From: Imbricaverruca yamaguchii
Lineage: Eukaryota > Arthropoda > Thecostraca > Neoverrucidae
DNA length: 64,000 nucleotides
NCBI GenBank assembly: GCA_034440575.1
Contig: JAOTOL010001462.1
Location: 324,001-388,000 of the forward strand
Direction: 5' to 3'
The first letter of the stretch is position 1. Each line of letters begins with the position of its first letter. Of this stretch, positions 24,873 to 38,142 are shown piece after piece. Under the pieces are notes generated by a model. That model saw only the letters and a list, made by a program, of their open reading frames with translations. It searched no databases and had not been told where the DNA came from. The translations under genes were made by a program, and so were the position numbers.

Positions 24873-27800
24873 GGCTGACTAAGTCGGAACGAACTTCGTC
24901 GGAGTTCCGAGCCAACGCCTTGAGTCCCTGCCGACAGACGAACTCACACTCACTGCCTGCTGGACTCACACTCACGCTCATACGCCATTCAGTGTGCACT
25001 GGTGAGCACATGGTGTGTTGGCTCAAGTCATTGACGGCACAGCGCGGCCATCAGAATCTGCGACGGCCACGTTCGCGCGGGCGTGATGTGCAGAGTCGGC
25101 CCACGTGTCTGCGGAGACTGGCGAGCGGCGGCCGCGGCGCGGCCGGGCACGACGACTGCAGCACGGCAGAGCCGGCGCTCGGTGTTACCGTGCTGTGATG
25201 AGGCGAGGTCTCGGCGCTCCTGGAGTGCGGCTCCCAGCGCGTCGCAGTTCCTGAAGCACGTGTGGAAGGGTCTCAGCTGAAGAGCAGTTGTAGATGTTGC
25301 CAGATTACACAAATTGAAAGGGGCATGGATGTTGCCACGTAACGTGTAAAACGTGGGGGCTTGTGCGTTTCTGTCGCTGATGTTGGTGCTGTAGCTGCAC
25401 CATCCGTGACATTGTTCACAAACGTGCTCAGGCATGCTACGCTGGTCGGAGTGACATGAATTGCGTCCGGGCTATTTCGTCCGCCGTAACATGGACGTTT
25501 TGTTGACATCGCTATCTGATAACATGCTGCATAGGGTTCAGACAAACTAGTTGTACCCACACATCTCGTAATTTATGGGTTCGATTTTCGCGTGCTATGC
25601 GATTGTGTAAGCCTCACCCGATCCAAAGTACGGCAGGTCTTGATGAAGATGGATTCACCGTTGCAGTAGTTGGCTGGAATCCTGACAAGGCGAATCATTT
25701 CAACGACTTAACCACGCTAATCCTCGTGAAGTTCAGTGTTACAGTCCATTTTCAATCCCAGGAAGATTACACTCATTTCAGCTTCGCATACCTGTACGAA
25801 AGCCAATCGCTCTATTCCAAATTCGCTTATCACTCCAAAGCTTGCCACCTTCACCAACGGTGTCTACGATGTGTACCCACTCACCGGTCGGCTCCGGGAA
25901 GGGACCTCGGTCTCGGGCACGTCGAGCCGAATAGTTGCGGGGCTTTCTCGGCGAACAATTGGCCACGATTGTGGCCCCAGCGTCATCACCGGCGAAACCT
26001 GCAGCTCACACCGACCGCCGGCGTTCGCAGAAAGCGGTCCGAGCCGGCCGTGCTGGCATGCGTGCTGCATACTGCCTACGCGGTCGGACCGGGCGCGCCG
26101 TCTGCCCACATGTGCATCCCATAGCGGCACCTCCCACGCACGGGCACCAGGTGGTGGGGCAGCAGATGCCGGCAATATTAGGTCCAATCAGACGTATCGT
26201 GGAAGAGAGAATGTCACGTCTCGGAGTGCTTCCCTGCCGGTCGGACGCTTGCATGTCATATCAGCTTGTCGGCACGTGTGAAGTAAAGTAAAATTGAGAA
26301 GTGGAGGAAACATTCTGCGTAATGATTGTATTCTACCATACTTGCTTACCGATATATATCCAAGCTTCACCTTGCTCGCATGCTCATTTGAGATTTTCTG
26401 CTCTGCCGGGTGGCATGATCTCAATATCCATGTGAAACGTACACATGGCGAAAATCTTGCGAGGCATGTTCTCACTATGCATTACGTTTTAAGCGTACAT
26501 TCTTGAAGCTTAAAACGTCATAAATTAAAGTACGTTTAGATGTATAATGGATACTCAGGCCACTTCAGGCGGACTATCTGGTGTAAAGCGTAGCTCCATC
26601 TTAAACCAGCGCTTTTTAGGCCAAGCCTTTGATAATGGATTTTCCCATTCACGATGACCCTTTTGTAATTCTCGTTCACGGTCGGCATCTGAATTACCAA
26701 GTGACACAGCATGGATGTGTCCTTGGTGCTCATGATGCAGTGATCTGTCAGCCATTCCTGCGGAAGGCGGAAGGCTGGAAGGATTTGTTTTCTTTGTCTT
26801 TGTGTTGTTTGGAAGCCGGCTGTCCGAGGACAAGAGGTTCCAATTGAATATCTACTAGCAGGTGCCATTCTCCCCTCATCTCACACGGTTCCACTGTTGT
26901 CTCCTTTTACTTCGCGCTTGCGTCTCTTGATATTGCTCCCATGCCTCATTTTCATAACGTATTATGCATAATATTTTACCAATATTACCCGTGCCACAAA
27001 AGACCAGCCGCGAGCTCATTGCAAACCTCGCCAACGCGGGAAAAATCTGCACTTGATAAAAAAAATTTCCCAGAAGTGGAATTTGAAAGTTTTCTGATTT
27101 GTTTAAGGACCAAGATGATGCCACTTTGGCATCTTGTTCCAAGCTTTGGTCGTGGTTTGTGACAACATGTACTATCAGCATCACATTTTAGGTCCGGAAC
27201 AGGACAATCCCTGCCAAATACTACAAGCTGTCCTTTGAATACTATATGATTTTGTTCCTATTAGAACCTAAGTTCGGGTGATATTCCCGAACGCTCCACA
27301 TAGTGGACAACAATCAAGTTATTGATTGATTCAGAATAACCTAACCACCACTACACCCTACTCTTGTTTGGAGACTCTGCCTTCCTCTCCTCGCAAGGTT
27401 TTGCAGGTGACATTTCAGAACTTGCCTCGATATAACTCTAAACCTTGGCGAATTTTCCTACCTATTCTCTTTTCTTCTATCGAAAGCAGTAATGTTGTGT
27501 TAGTCTCACCAGACGTCGCTCCAAGAAGATAGCAAGGAAAGCAACAATCGGGCTGCAAGAAACACACATGAATTGGTTAAGTATGCGCAATGGAGGAGAT
27601 AGCATGGATTCCGTCTCGTACTTGTTCTCTTTTTTCGCTGCTGACGTGGAGAAAATTGAGATAACAATTTGATCACTCGTTAATCAATGTATAATTCACA
27701 TTCACTTTGCATGAGTAGCTTCTTTCAATTGACAGGAAAAATTTTAGATGCAGCTTCTCAATGACTGAATGAACGGTTTTAATTGATTCAAGTGCTAAGT

Positions 27801-28297
27801 ACGTTTGATGCTGTGACCAGTGACTCAGAAGACATTGACTTCAAACTGTCTGGACATGATCTTTGTGGTTTGAGCATCCCCGTTACGTAAAAGTCTGTGC
27901 GTTGGCCTAACACACTGTTCAGTTTTTGTCCAGATCAACATTGATTAATTTCCAGTAACCTTGGCCTGCGAAGCTGAGGACCTAGCTGTGTAGAGCTCGC
28001 TTGTTCAGCTATTTTTCACCTTCCCTGATTATCCTGTGTTAGGAGCCATCTTTGTTTCTGAGATGTTAGATTCTTACTTCTAGGATGTCACGATGGAAGG
28101 AATTAAACCGCGGCTAGCTTTATTGCCTGCTATAATTAGTGGAGTACCGTAACTAACTTGACCTTTTTTCAAGGAACCGTGCACCCTCTCGATATCATAA
28201 GATGTTTGAAGTTAAAAAGGGAAGTCAACGAACACACACACACACACATATATGCATTGGCATTTATATATACATATATATATTTATGTACATATAT

Positions 28298-28300
<3 letters not shown>
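24873..28300. other. Unassigned sequence
   Basis: Several frames of 100-180 aa occur (for example 25597-26124 and 25736-26281 plus, overlapping each other), but none resembles a known family. The GC-rich patches at 25060-25240 and 25900-26270 make chance frames likely. A minus frame at 26555-26833 is lysine/proline-rich and unrecognised. Confidence 0.3.

Positions 28301-28302
<2 letters not shown>

Positions 28303-28368
<66 letters not shown>
28303..28368. repeat. (AT)n microsatellite
   Basis: A pure TA run preceded from 28237 by (AC)n and impure ATATAC tracts. Confidence 0.95.
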
Positions 28369-28370
<2 letters not shown>

Positions 28371-28423
28371 TTTACTCCCACACAATAAGTGGAGACAGGG
28401 AGCAATTTCATGATTGACTGACG

Positions 28424-28593
28424 TCGGTTGGTTGGTTGGTTATTGGTTTTACGACACATCGACCGTTGAGTCATGTAGCGTCGCCAATCTCTCACGCCGA
28501 TTGGTCGCGGGCGAAGAGTAGCGACAGGTGAAACTCGAACCCACAACCTTTCGATTGTGAGACGAGCAACTTACCCCTAAGCTACTCGTCCCC
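28424..28593 (-). mobile_element. tRNA-derived SINE, family 1, copy 1
   Basis: On the minus strand the element begins GGGGACGAGTAGCTTAGGGG, with a pol III A-box-like TAGCTTAGGGGTAAG, and a B box GGTTCGAGTTT about 35 bp further on. It ends in a CCAATAACCAACCAACCAAC tail. It is flanked by a perfect 10-bp duplication, TTGACTGACG (28414-28423 and 28594-28603). A related copy lies at 62226-62399. Retroposition presumably used a LINE that recognises the tail (inference). Confidence 0.88.
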
Positions 28594-28603
28594 TTGACTG
28601 ACG

Positions 28604-29734
28604 CGTTCAAAACTAGCATGTGAAGGTATAATTACGTCTCCAAAAGTACAAACGGGGACAGCGCTGTGGTGGTACCTGAGTGTGAGAGACACTCCAGTCC
28701 AAGCAACTCTGTCCCTCCTAGCCTCCTGGCACTGGTCTCAAGCTTACTACTGGAGTGCTTACGTTATAAGTTTGTCACACGGTGGGAAACACTTGGACAC
28801 ACCACAATCTATATTTAGTGCATTCTGGTCTCCAGAATTGCGAGAAATCTCTCAGCCGCACTCCATCTTCCTGACACGTTAATTTTCCAGTGGACACTTG
28901 CTGGGATGTCATAGCTGAGCTATGCGGCTACTCCAGAGAGGTGAAAGAGTTCTTCCCAGAAACGCCACCAGTTTGATTGTTCCGGCTCAGGTTTCGTGAG
29001 TCTCCGGCTCAGGCTCCTGTTTCCTGGGATCCCTGAGTGAGTGTCTTAGATGACATAATCGGACGTAACTGATACAGCGGATGCCTGTGCAGTGATCGGG
29101 CTGGCGGCTGGGCCGAGACGGCCGCTCGTGGTGCGGCGGCCCGCACCGAGATGCCCAGGTCGTGACCTGTGCTGCAGGTGCCCGCCTCCCCCGTCTCATC
29201 TTCACCGGCCGGGGTCGACTGCAGTGTGATTCCTGTGAGAACGTCGCAGGACGTATCTTCACGCGACGACTGCATCCGCTGCCACCTCTGCGGTTTTGCA
29301 GGTTAGGTTGGTGCGTATATCGACCAACAACTGCGTTGCCGTTGTCAGCAACGCAGGTTCGCTGCTGCGACCTTTCCATGACCTGTGGGTGGGCCGCCTG
29401 TCGTACTCTCTCAGTGTCCCATCCGGTTAAGCACGTGCTAGCATTGCAAGCCATGTCTTTTTTGAAGCTGAGCTATTCCAGACAAATTGAAAGAACATGA
29501 AATAGTTCTGGCAAATTCAATCATATTTCACGTAATTTATAGTGATATAAATAGTTCGTTTTTATTTGCTGTGGTAGAATGCATGTAAAAAGGACCGCAA
29601 TGCAACTTATCATTTCTCGCTTCCCAATCTGCGCTGTCCTTCACCACTCCACATTCGGTAAACGTCTGATGCACATAGCAAGCCACCATCAAAAGGTTTA
29701 TTATGGACGTATCATATAGTCATCGTCAATTTCA
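28604..29734. other. Unassigned sequence
   Basis: A 155-codon minus frame (28987-29454) and a 112-codon plus frame overlap on opposite strands. No recognised gene. Confidence 0.3.
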
Positions 29735-30547
29735 TTAACCTGCGCCGTCTTTCCGGTCAAATCCTCGCACCCCGCCTCGGGGGATGGTTGAAGAACCCTT
29801 TGAAATCCAAACTAAGCATCGCACGAAAACGAAAGAGGTGTCATCGGAAAGCGCTCGACGAGTAGGGTCCGGATCCACCCTGCAAAACAATTTCGTCCCA
29901 AACGTGACGTCACCAGTGGGGCTAGATTTTCACGACTTTTCACGACTTACATTATGTTTTTGACTATGGGAAGTTCACTTTGGTATGAAAAATTATTCGG
30001 AATGAGAAATGGACAGCTAAATCGACCAGGTCTATCTTCCCCCCCAAATTTTGTTTATTTCAAAATTTTGAGCTTTAAAGTTTTCTTAAATTTCCATTTT
30101 CCAATGGGTAGAACAGACCTAGGAACGTTGTTGGAAGTCGACTTGCCCTAATAAAAAATGCTTACTTTAGCCAGAATCCTGTATTTAAACTGCAATTTGG
30201 CAAATACGCAACATTTATATGTAGTCAAAAACGAAAAAATGAAAAATTCCACTCATACGTTTTGTTGCATCCGTAAAGATAAGCAAACGCTGAAAGTTTC
30301 ATTTAAATATCTGTATCCGTTAAAGCGTGACGACTGGTTGAACATTTTTGGAGATGACCTCACTCGACCTTGACTAACTAGTTGACCCTAGATGACCTGA
30401 CCTAACAATTTTGCATCAGCATGTCAAATTGATGTGGGAAAAGGGTATGCCAAATTTTGGGCGCGCTGCCACGCGCCGTTCGTCCGCTATCCGCGAAAAA
30501 CCTGAGGGGGCGGTTGAAGACCCCCCTCCCGAGACGCGACGGGTTAA
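29735..30547 (+). mobile_element. piggyBac-like miniature element, copy 3
   Basis: The element starts TTAACCTGCGCCGTCTTTCC and ends GAGACGCGACGGGTTAA, 813 bp including TTAA at both sides. It is in the same orientation as the 9.2-kb copy and collinear with it through CGGAAAGCGCT, GGTAGAACAGAC, GCTGAAAGTTTC and GGGCGCGCTGCC. It encodes no transposase. Confidence 0.85.
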
Positions 30548-30961
30548 CATCCACATGCTGTACTCTGAATTATTGTTGTAATGTACAAAATGCATACTTG
30601 TATCGCATATGCCCTCACTTCGCACTCAATGGGTCAGCGTACGCGATTTTTAGTTACTGGCTAAATCATAGCTACCAATGCCTCTGCACGTCCAATTTAG
30701 CTAAAACTGTTGAGCAATATATAGTCATGGTTTATTAAATCACCAAAGGCTCTCAAAGCCGTGCCTCCATTCGATAATCCCTCGTCAGTCCGTTTGGTAA
30801 GTGTCGGATAAGATATGTGATAGGTAGCTCAACACCGTCGTGATTTATTAGCCAATCTCATCTCTGTTGGAAAACCCGCGCCGCTTTGACTGGCGAGTGT
30901 GAGCTCTCGTTCTGGTGTGAACGTTTCAGTGGGTACCGCTGCTGTCGATGTGCTTGCACTC

Positions 30962-31295
30962 AAGAGTGACCCGAGTGACACTGTGTCGTCCAATTCGTCT
31001 GTCTAGGTGACACACTGACGAGTGACCCGATTGACACTGTGTCACCTGATTTGTCTGTCAGGGTGACACACAGAAGATTGACCAGAGTGACAGTGTCATA
31101 CCATTGGTCTGTCCAGGTGACACACTGAAGAGTAACCACAGTGACACTGTGCCGAATTTGTCTGTCCGGGTGACACATTGAAGAGTGACCCGATTGACAC
31201 TGTGTCATCGAATTTGTCTCTCCGGGTGACACACTGAAGAGTGGTCCGAGTGACACCGTGTCACCCTATTTGTCTGTCAGGTCACACACTGATGC
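30962..31295. repeat. 56-bp minisatellite with internal dyad
   Basis: The unit starts GAGTGACCCGAGTGACACTG and ends AGGTGACACACTGAC (56 bp), about six copies. Each unit contains CTGTGTCACC-like and GGTGACACAC-like segments that are complementary, so single strands could fold back. Minus frame 30960-31256 is an artefact. Confidence 0.92.
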
Positions 31296-31439
31296 CGGCC
31301 GGTCTGGGACCGGGCCGTGCCGGGGGGTCCTTTGTGGCGGCTCGCGCGATCAACTGGTCTGACCGCCTGGACCTCGGGTGATTAGCCTTGGGTGGCGACG
31401 GAGTGACAGACAAACGAAAACACTAGTCGAGTGTCGGGT

Positions 31440-31665
31440 CACTGTGGAATGCGCTGAATCACCAGACTAACCATGCCAACTTCCAAGTGTCGGGTAGCTC
31501 CCGGCGGATGCGTTGAATCACCAATACGCTAGCTGCGAAGTGTCTGGTAGTTCCCGGTAGAATACGTTGAATCACTAAGCCAACTCGGAAGTATCTGGTA
31601 GCTCCCCGTGGAATACATTGAATCATCAAACTAACTATGCTAACTCAAAGTGTCCGGTATGAGTA
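31440..31665. repeat. 54-59 bp minisatellite (about 4 units)
   Basis: Units run from TTGAATCACC through AAGTGTCGGGTAGCTCCCGG to GAATACG, with spacings of 59, 54 and about 55 bp. Confidence 0.85.
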
Positions 31666-33314
31666 GGGAGATGGATTGACAGAAGAAAGTGAACGTAAAG
31701 TAGAGGAACTAAACAGCGAACACAGGACAGATCACGTAGGAAATTAAAGTGAAGATTTAGGTACAGGCTACCAATGCGAACACGAATCGATTCGTCGATG
31801 AAGTATTCATAGGTATTCATTGTCGGGCTTATTATGCTATCAGACATCTGCATTGCAACACCCAAACACCAATTATGGACAATAAATGTGAAGTTATTGG
31901 CGTGGGATAGCCGGCACCGGGGTAGTTGATCTCCATAAACTTCGATGTTCCCTCTTGAACCATCCGCATCGGCACTTCCTCGTGCGGACCAACAATGAAG
32001 TGCAGCGGTCGGGCCGCGCGAAATGCAGAGCATCACGACCCAGCGGATTGTATCTGTAAACCGGCCACCGTCCATCTTCCCTATGTAGGCGGGCGCCTAT
32101 CCGAGTGTCAACAGGTTATCAGCTCAGACGCTATGCTTGTCGCCGCACTGTGCCTCTTGGTGGGACGTTAATTTGCCAGCCAACTTTCACTTCTCCATAG
32201 TTACGAGATGCTGTCCCCCCCCCCTCTCTCTCTCTCTCCCCTCAAAATAGGTATATCTTCAATTCAATCAACCCCCGGATTCCTTGTGCGTGCCCTCATC
32301 TCCTAGCACCACCAATAGTCGGCTGTATGCCTCTTTGAACCTCTGAGGGTCTCTGTGCTCTGTACGACGTCAACAAACCATGGTGCCAGCCGTCAAGGCA
32401 GTTTGTCAAGCGCAAACAAGAAATTTACGACCTGAATAGACCAAATTACCGCTTTGGGAGGAGCGGCGGGCGAGGATTACGTTGCGGCGATGCAAGGCCA
32501 CCGCACCACTGCTCTGTCATCACAGGAGCGAACTATCTCCAGTTACTACCACTCGATGACGCTTCCTTCTGGAGTATTTCTCCACCTATGGAGTGTTTCT
32601 TGACTGCTTGACTCCACTGGTGAGTCGTTTCTATCTGATCGACAGAGGCTCGCCAGCCGTCGAGGCGCGGCGCCAGTGCGGCTCCGCCACGGCTCCTGAG
32701 CGCGCGCCTGCCGCTGCTGCCGCATCTCCTCCCTCCGAGTGCGGCGCATTCGTCTCGGCGGCGGCAGCTGACTGAGGCGGCGCCTGCAGCCGAGCTGCCG
32801 AGGTCGACTGCAGACAGCGGCGGCCGTCCGCGCGAGACGACCGGCCCGTGACGCGCCGGAACGGCCCACCTGCCGCGGCGACAACGCGACTGTGCCGCCG
32901 TGTGGCCGTCGGCTGCGCAGCGCTTCGGCTCCGCCGTCAGTTACGACCTGCACGGATGACATCAGCGGAGCTCTGAGCGAAATCAGCCTCGTTGCCAGGG
33001 TTATCGAGACAGCTGACGCCCGCCACAGAGGCTGAAGTCACAGCGGTTATCGCTTGAATTTGGCATCCAGTTTTAGCGAAGGTCCCGATCTTTTCATCAA
33101 ATACATAAGTGAGGCTATGTGCAATGCAGATTTCCGTTGCCCTGGGGGAAAACAAGTTTTTGAGACCAAAGGGGCCCTCGAGGTGAGGGGATACAAAGTT
33201 CAGATTACCTGCTGCCTGCACTGGTATAGGAGTACGATGCTCATCTCCCAGCCGAGGGATTGTGGGTCTAAGTTCCAACTGTTATTGCTCTTCACTAGCG
33301 ACAAATGGTGTGAG
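31666..33314. other. Unassigned sequence; GC-rich patch 32640-32940
   Basis: No gene was recognised. The 32640-32940 stretch is GC- and CpG-rich, resembling the 12.7-13.3 kb island in composition; both strands are open there. A short CT tract lies at about 32222-32240. Confidence 0.3.
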
Positions 33315-33595
33315 TAGGGGTAGATTGAGGAATTCCCTGGGACGGGTGGGCACCTGTCTGACTGCGGGGTGAGTTGAGGAACTTGACCGCGGGTGGTGCG
33401 GAAGGGTACCCGCGAGCATCCATGGAAGGACGCCTTTTCTACTCAATGGCCAGCCTTTGACTCCAAACATTCAAAGGGGGACGGAGTTCACTCGAACGTC
33501 CCTGGGGGGGAGACTTTTTCAGTGTCAAAGGGGCGGTGTCTCTCCATGCTGGTGAGGAGCATATGCCCTATTGGGCACCTTTGGATCCGCCCCTG
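33315..33595. mobile_element. hAT-like miniature element, copy C
   Basis: The left end TAGGGGTAGATTGAGG and right end TTGGATCCGCCCCTG are imperfect inverted repeats. Flanks GGTGTGAG (33307-33314) and GGCGTGAG (33596-33603) match 7 of 8 bp. An interior motif, TCACTCGAACGTCCCTGG, resembles one in the 63.3-kb copy. It encodes no transposase. Confidence 0.75.
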
Positions 33596-36500
33596 GGCGT
33601 GAGCGGTTGGTGAAGTTATGTGACCAAGGAAGTCAACGCTTCAAGAAAAAAAGCTACTAACCAGCCAACCAACAAGCTGTCTGTGGCATTCACTGAGTTG
33701 TCGAGCTTGGACAAAGTTGTCATCTCGTGCCACTCAATTTCTTTTGACGGTAATGCCATGCTTTCCCAACCTTGCGGTCTAACTCATAATTTACAGGCTG
33801 GCTAGCGGGCCTACAGCTGAAAAGCAGGAAAAAAACTCGATTAGCCCGAGGAAAGCCCGAGGAATGTCCAAATCTGTTGACAAAGGCCCTCCGGCCTGTC
33901 CGGGGAGGCCCTTGATCGCTACGGAGGGTTCCTTCTTCGACGGAGAGGGTCCCTAGCCGCGGGAGGGCCCCGAGACGTTGGAGAGGGTCCATAGCCGGTA
34001 TGATGAGCCTCTGAGTCGGTTGGAATCGAAACCGTGCAGGGATCATTTGGCTTGATAGAGGAGGCCCGAGCTTTTGAGAAAAGGAGATTTCAACTGACCG
34101 GGTGGAGAGTGAGCCGTGAAAAGCCGTGAAAAAGCTGCGCCGTGAAAAAGGGCCCCTGGGCAGACGGAGGTGGGAGCAAAGGTTAGCTGGAGGGACAGAG
34201 AGAAATTGAGGATTTGGTGGTGACAGTTTTCTTTCTCAATTCACAGGCGTGATCGTCGAGCGTGCCTGGCGCTCTTCTTGCTTCAAGTATCTTCTTTTCT
34301 CCTGTTTCTTTGTCTGCTGCTCTTCTTACTTGCTGACGTCGGTGTCGGGCGTCCGTTGCCCCGCGCTCTCGCTCTCGCTCGACGCCTCCCCACGGAAGGT
34401 CCTCCTGTGAGTGTGACGACATCGGTGGCATTTCTGTGGTGGCGCAGCGTTTAGCGGCGAACGCTGCGCCACGCCGCGGGCAGTCTATTTGCATTCGCGG
34501 GAGGCGGAACAAGCTTGCCGCGGCGGAGTCGGAGGCAGAGGGGGCCGGGCTGCTCTGTAGTGTCGCCACCGGCGTTCCTCCAGTCTCACGTAGTCTCGCG
34601 TCCGTGCCAACCCGGTGCACAAAGGCAAAAACGTTGCCGCTTCACTGCTGCAAAACGTTCCAGTCGCAGGGCAAAACGTAAAACGCAAAACGCTGCTTAA
34701 GTCTCAAGTGAAGCACAAGTATCTCCGTGGGGGAGGGGTTTCCCTTCTCTCCTATCACGAAAGGTACCAGATGAGAAGAATGAAACTTCCACGAGTTGGG
34801 AGTCCTATACAAAATAAGCTTATAGTAAAATTCTGGTCTGATAGTCAAGGGAAAGAGCACATGTTAGCCTGGAGGTCAACAAGTGTTGCTAATTTTTGCC
34901 AATAATACGCGGTTGAAAGGTACTTTGAATGGATATTCAGATGCATGCAGTAACGTCATAATTATCCATCAATTACTCAACATGATTTTGGCGAGAAGCC
35001 AAGCAAGGTCGTGTCAGGTCATGAGGTCAACTATCATTTTCTCCTTTATTTCATGTGAGACAACGTTTTGTGATCATTACTAATTTTCTCATAAACGCAC
35101 TGGATAATGGACCGAGTATCCGAAAATGAACTTTTGATGCTGAATATCTGGACAATGGATCACTGATGGATGGAGCGTCACAGAGGATGACTCTGCTGGA
35201 GGGGCCGGCGCTGAAGCCGATTACCCCTGACGTACCGCCGGGGGTAATCGGGTGTCACAATCGCCGACTGCTGGAGGGGGGGGGGCGCCGACGCCGCTGC
35301 CGAATGCCTCTGACGTGTCGACTCTGAACGCTACAGTCGATGACAATCTTAGTGTGATCGACACGTTTGGCATCTTCTGGAGAAGGTGTGTGGCTGATAT
35401 CTGTCGATCTGTCGATCTGTCGATTGCACCCCGGCAAAACTATGCATCTGGCAGTGCTATCGCGACTTAACTCTCGATAACTAAATCCGCAGGGCACGCT
35501 GCATGCAAGCTGTTCGACGATAACCTGCAGGTATGGTGGCGACGTTTCATTCAGCTGCGTAAGCTGTGTGATATTTGTATTCATGGCTAGTCCTCAGTAG
35601 TGATAGCCATGGTGGTATTCGTCATGAGGTCCTCAGTTTGTACGATATGCAATACGCATATACATATATATATATATATGGTTAATTATATTTACAAAAA
35701 TTTAAAACTATATATGGTGTGTGTGTGTGTGTCTACCTCTCATAACACATTTCGCTTTGTGGCCCCTGCAGTTCCTTTGTGTTACAAGCTTGCAACCTAG
35801 CTGAGGGGCTTCTGGGGCTACCCATCCTACTAATATCTGGTGGCGACCGACCTGCAAAACAACTGTTGAAAAGGATCCAAATATGACTCGGAGTGGACCA
35901 GTCTTACACCGGCGGACGACATTTGCAGCTGCGTTCTGAGACAGCTAGCGAACGCCATTGTGATGTCGATCCTTCGTCGTCGACTTTCTTCCCGTACAGC
36001 ACAAAATTGCACAAGTTGCCATCCATTTGGCCATGTTAATTGGTGAATGTTTCCTAATGAGCTCATTTGCTGTATCAGCTTGTCATCAGCAGTGATATTG
36101 GCTATGAAAAGCAAACGACTTCCGTTTTAACGGTTAGACCAATGGTATAATGTTTGTTTTTTTAAGCTTACCTGATGACAATATCGTGAAGTAAGAAGCG
36201 AACAGTGCACATTGTAGGCAACCGGTATGTGCACAATGAGCGGCATCAGTGCATGCATGAATATTTGAATGTATAAATCGCATTCAACTATTTACCATTT
36301 GCCCTGCAGTACTGTCATTTATCGATATGGTCTGACTCGATATCCATAATATACGTGCTCTACCCCTGCAACGGTGATTGATAAACTGTTCGAGCCTACG
36401 CATCCGAGACAACCCCACGACGACTTGAAATCGGATTTGAAGCAAACAACACGCAGTCTCCCATTCACTCTGCTCATCCCGAGTCTAAGCGAATGGCAAC

Positions 36501-38080
36501 CCAGCCACAATGCCGACCATGCATATTTCATGGCCTAATTGCTTACGACTTGATCAGTGGTGGAAATGGTGCAACCATCTTACCCCGGCTCATTCCAGAT
36601 GCAGTCACGGGCGGGATTTATCACGCGGCGCCTTGATAGCGCATAATTTATCGTCTCCGGTGCGGTCGTAGTTTATGTCGCCCGCACAGTGTTGGATGAT
36701 GAAAAGATTTAATTAGAGCGGGACCTTGGGGAGCAGGGCGACACGGTTCGCCCGACATCGGCCGGTTTTCCGCCGACCGCACGTTTCTGCCGCGCGCTTC
36801 CTCGGAAGTGGCCGGGCGGCGTGATCGTCCCACTGAGTGGTGTGGGCGTTATGGAGACAGCGCCACTGAGGCCATGGCCATGGTGGGATAGACATGCAGC
36901 TATGGTCTGCGCTGGCTACACCTGCGAAGAGTACGACGAGTGGGCGTTCAAGATGGACACCGCCTACGCTAGAGTGGACACAACAATGTCACAAGCAAAT
37001 ACACACCTACACGCAGATTTAATTCCAGTTGTATTCACCTTGCATGCTTGCTCATAGCTAGGTATTAGAGTCTGAGCTCAGGATTAAGCGCATATGCAAG
37101 CAAACAAGCGTGGGCTCAATATGCTGGCGGCACGGCCTCATAGCCCAATCAAAATTTTAATCTCAATGATAAATCCTACGAATGGCAGATCAACAACTCT
37201 TTAAAAGCAACTTCAGCTATACCACAGTTGTTTTAGTTTTTGCATCGTGCCTGGAGACAATCCTGAGGTATGGTTATTTGAAGCACAGATGTCAGTGTGG
37301 CTTGAGCGTGGGAAAATAGTGACAATTATGTGGCAACCGAAGCATCACTGCTGTGACTGGAGGTGGATGAACTCAGCGAGTTACAACGCCACGTGATATA
37401 TCGATGAATCATGGCAAACTGATGCCACGCCCACAAGGCCACGGGCCTGCACCGCATTCTGTCGATTACCATCCTATAGTAGGGCACGGGCAGTCTTACG
37501 TGCGTGGGAAACTCCTCTTCCAACGCCCAGCCTTGTGCTGCACGATGGTATCATCCACTCCGAAAAGGTGAAATCAATCACTGGGAAAGTCACGCATACT
37601 ATAAGTAATGGGACACGATCAATAGAGATTCGTTCGTGCTTCGTCGGATCAGTTACGAATCATGCAACACCTACAATTAAATTATATATGGGTTGGTGCA
37701 AACACATAGCATACGAAACACGTTGAAATGCAGGATTTGCATGAATATGCGTCCGAGCATATTTTACGTCTCTATGGTGATTATCAACAATTCAATCACG
37801 CTGGCAATAAAGAACCGAGTTTCAAGTGATCCGCTATCGCTCCTAACCTTCCTCTCCAACTCAACTTATGATGGTACTATGTTACGTTGTAACTATGGTA
37901 AACACGATGCTGTGCATACTATGATGCATATGATATGCATGATAGTGTGATGCATGATATCATGAAGCATGGTATGAATTATGTTGAAAACGATGATACA
38001 TCATGACATGCTGATAAGTGCTCACTAATATTTCCTGATATGTCTATTATTTCTGAGTTGGATTGCCCACGACATTGGTA
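33596..38080. other. Unassigned sequence
   Basis: Long unique stretch with only short, overlapping frames. It holds GC-rich patches (34330-34600), a short (AT)n at 35662-35680, a (GT)n at about 35717-35731, and a cluster of ATGCAT/ATATGCAT palindromic words at about 37915-37975. The 33850-34170 part is rich in GAGGGYCC-type words. No gene was recognised. Confidence 0.3.
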
Positions 38081-38108
38081 TAAGCATATTTACCAACATT
38101 GCAAGTCA

Positions 38109-38142
38109 TCTACGTATCCAGGAAATAGAGGTACCTAAGTAC
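38109..38142. repeat. Short dispersed repeat, partner of 40971-41004
   Basis: A block of about 33 bp beginning TCTACGTATCCAGGAA and ending GGTACCTAAGTAC is nearly identical to one 2.86 kb downstream. This copy continues ACATTGCTG and lacks the second hairpin arm seen at the other copy. Confidence 0.75.

Noticed and set aside
28520..28593. Functional tRNA gene
   Set aside because: The anticodon arm does not fold, the acceptor stem has no 3' partner, and the element has a tail and target duplication typical of a SINE.
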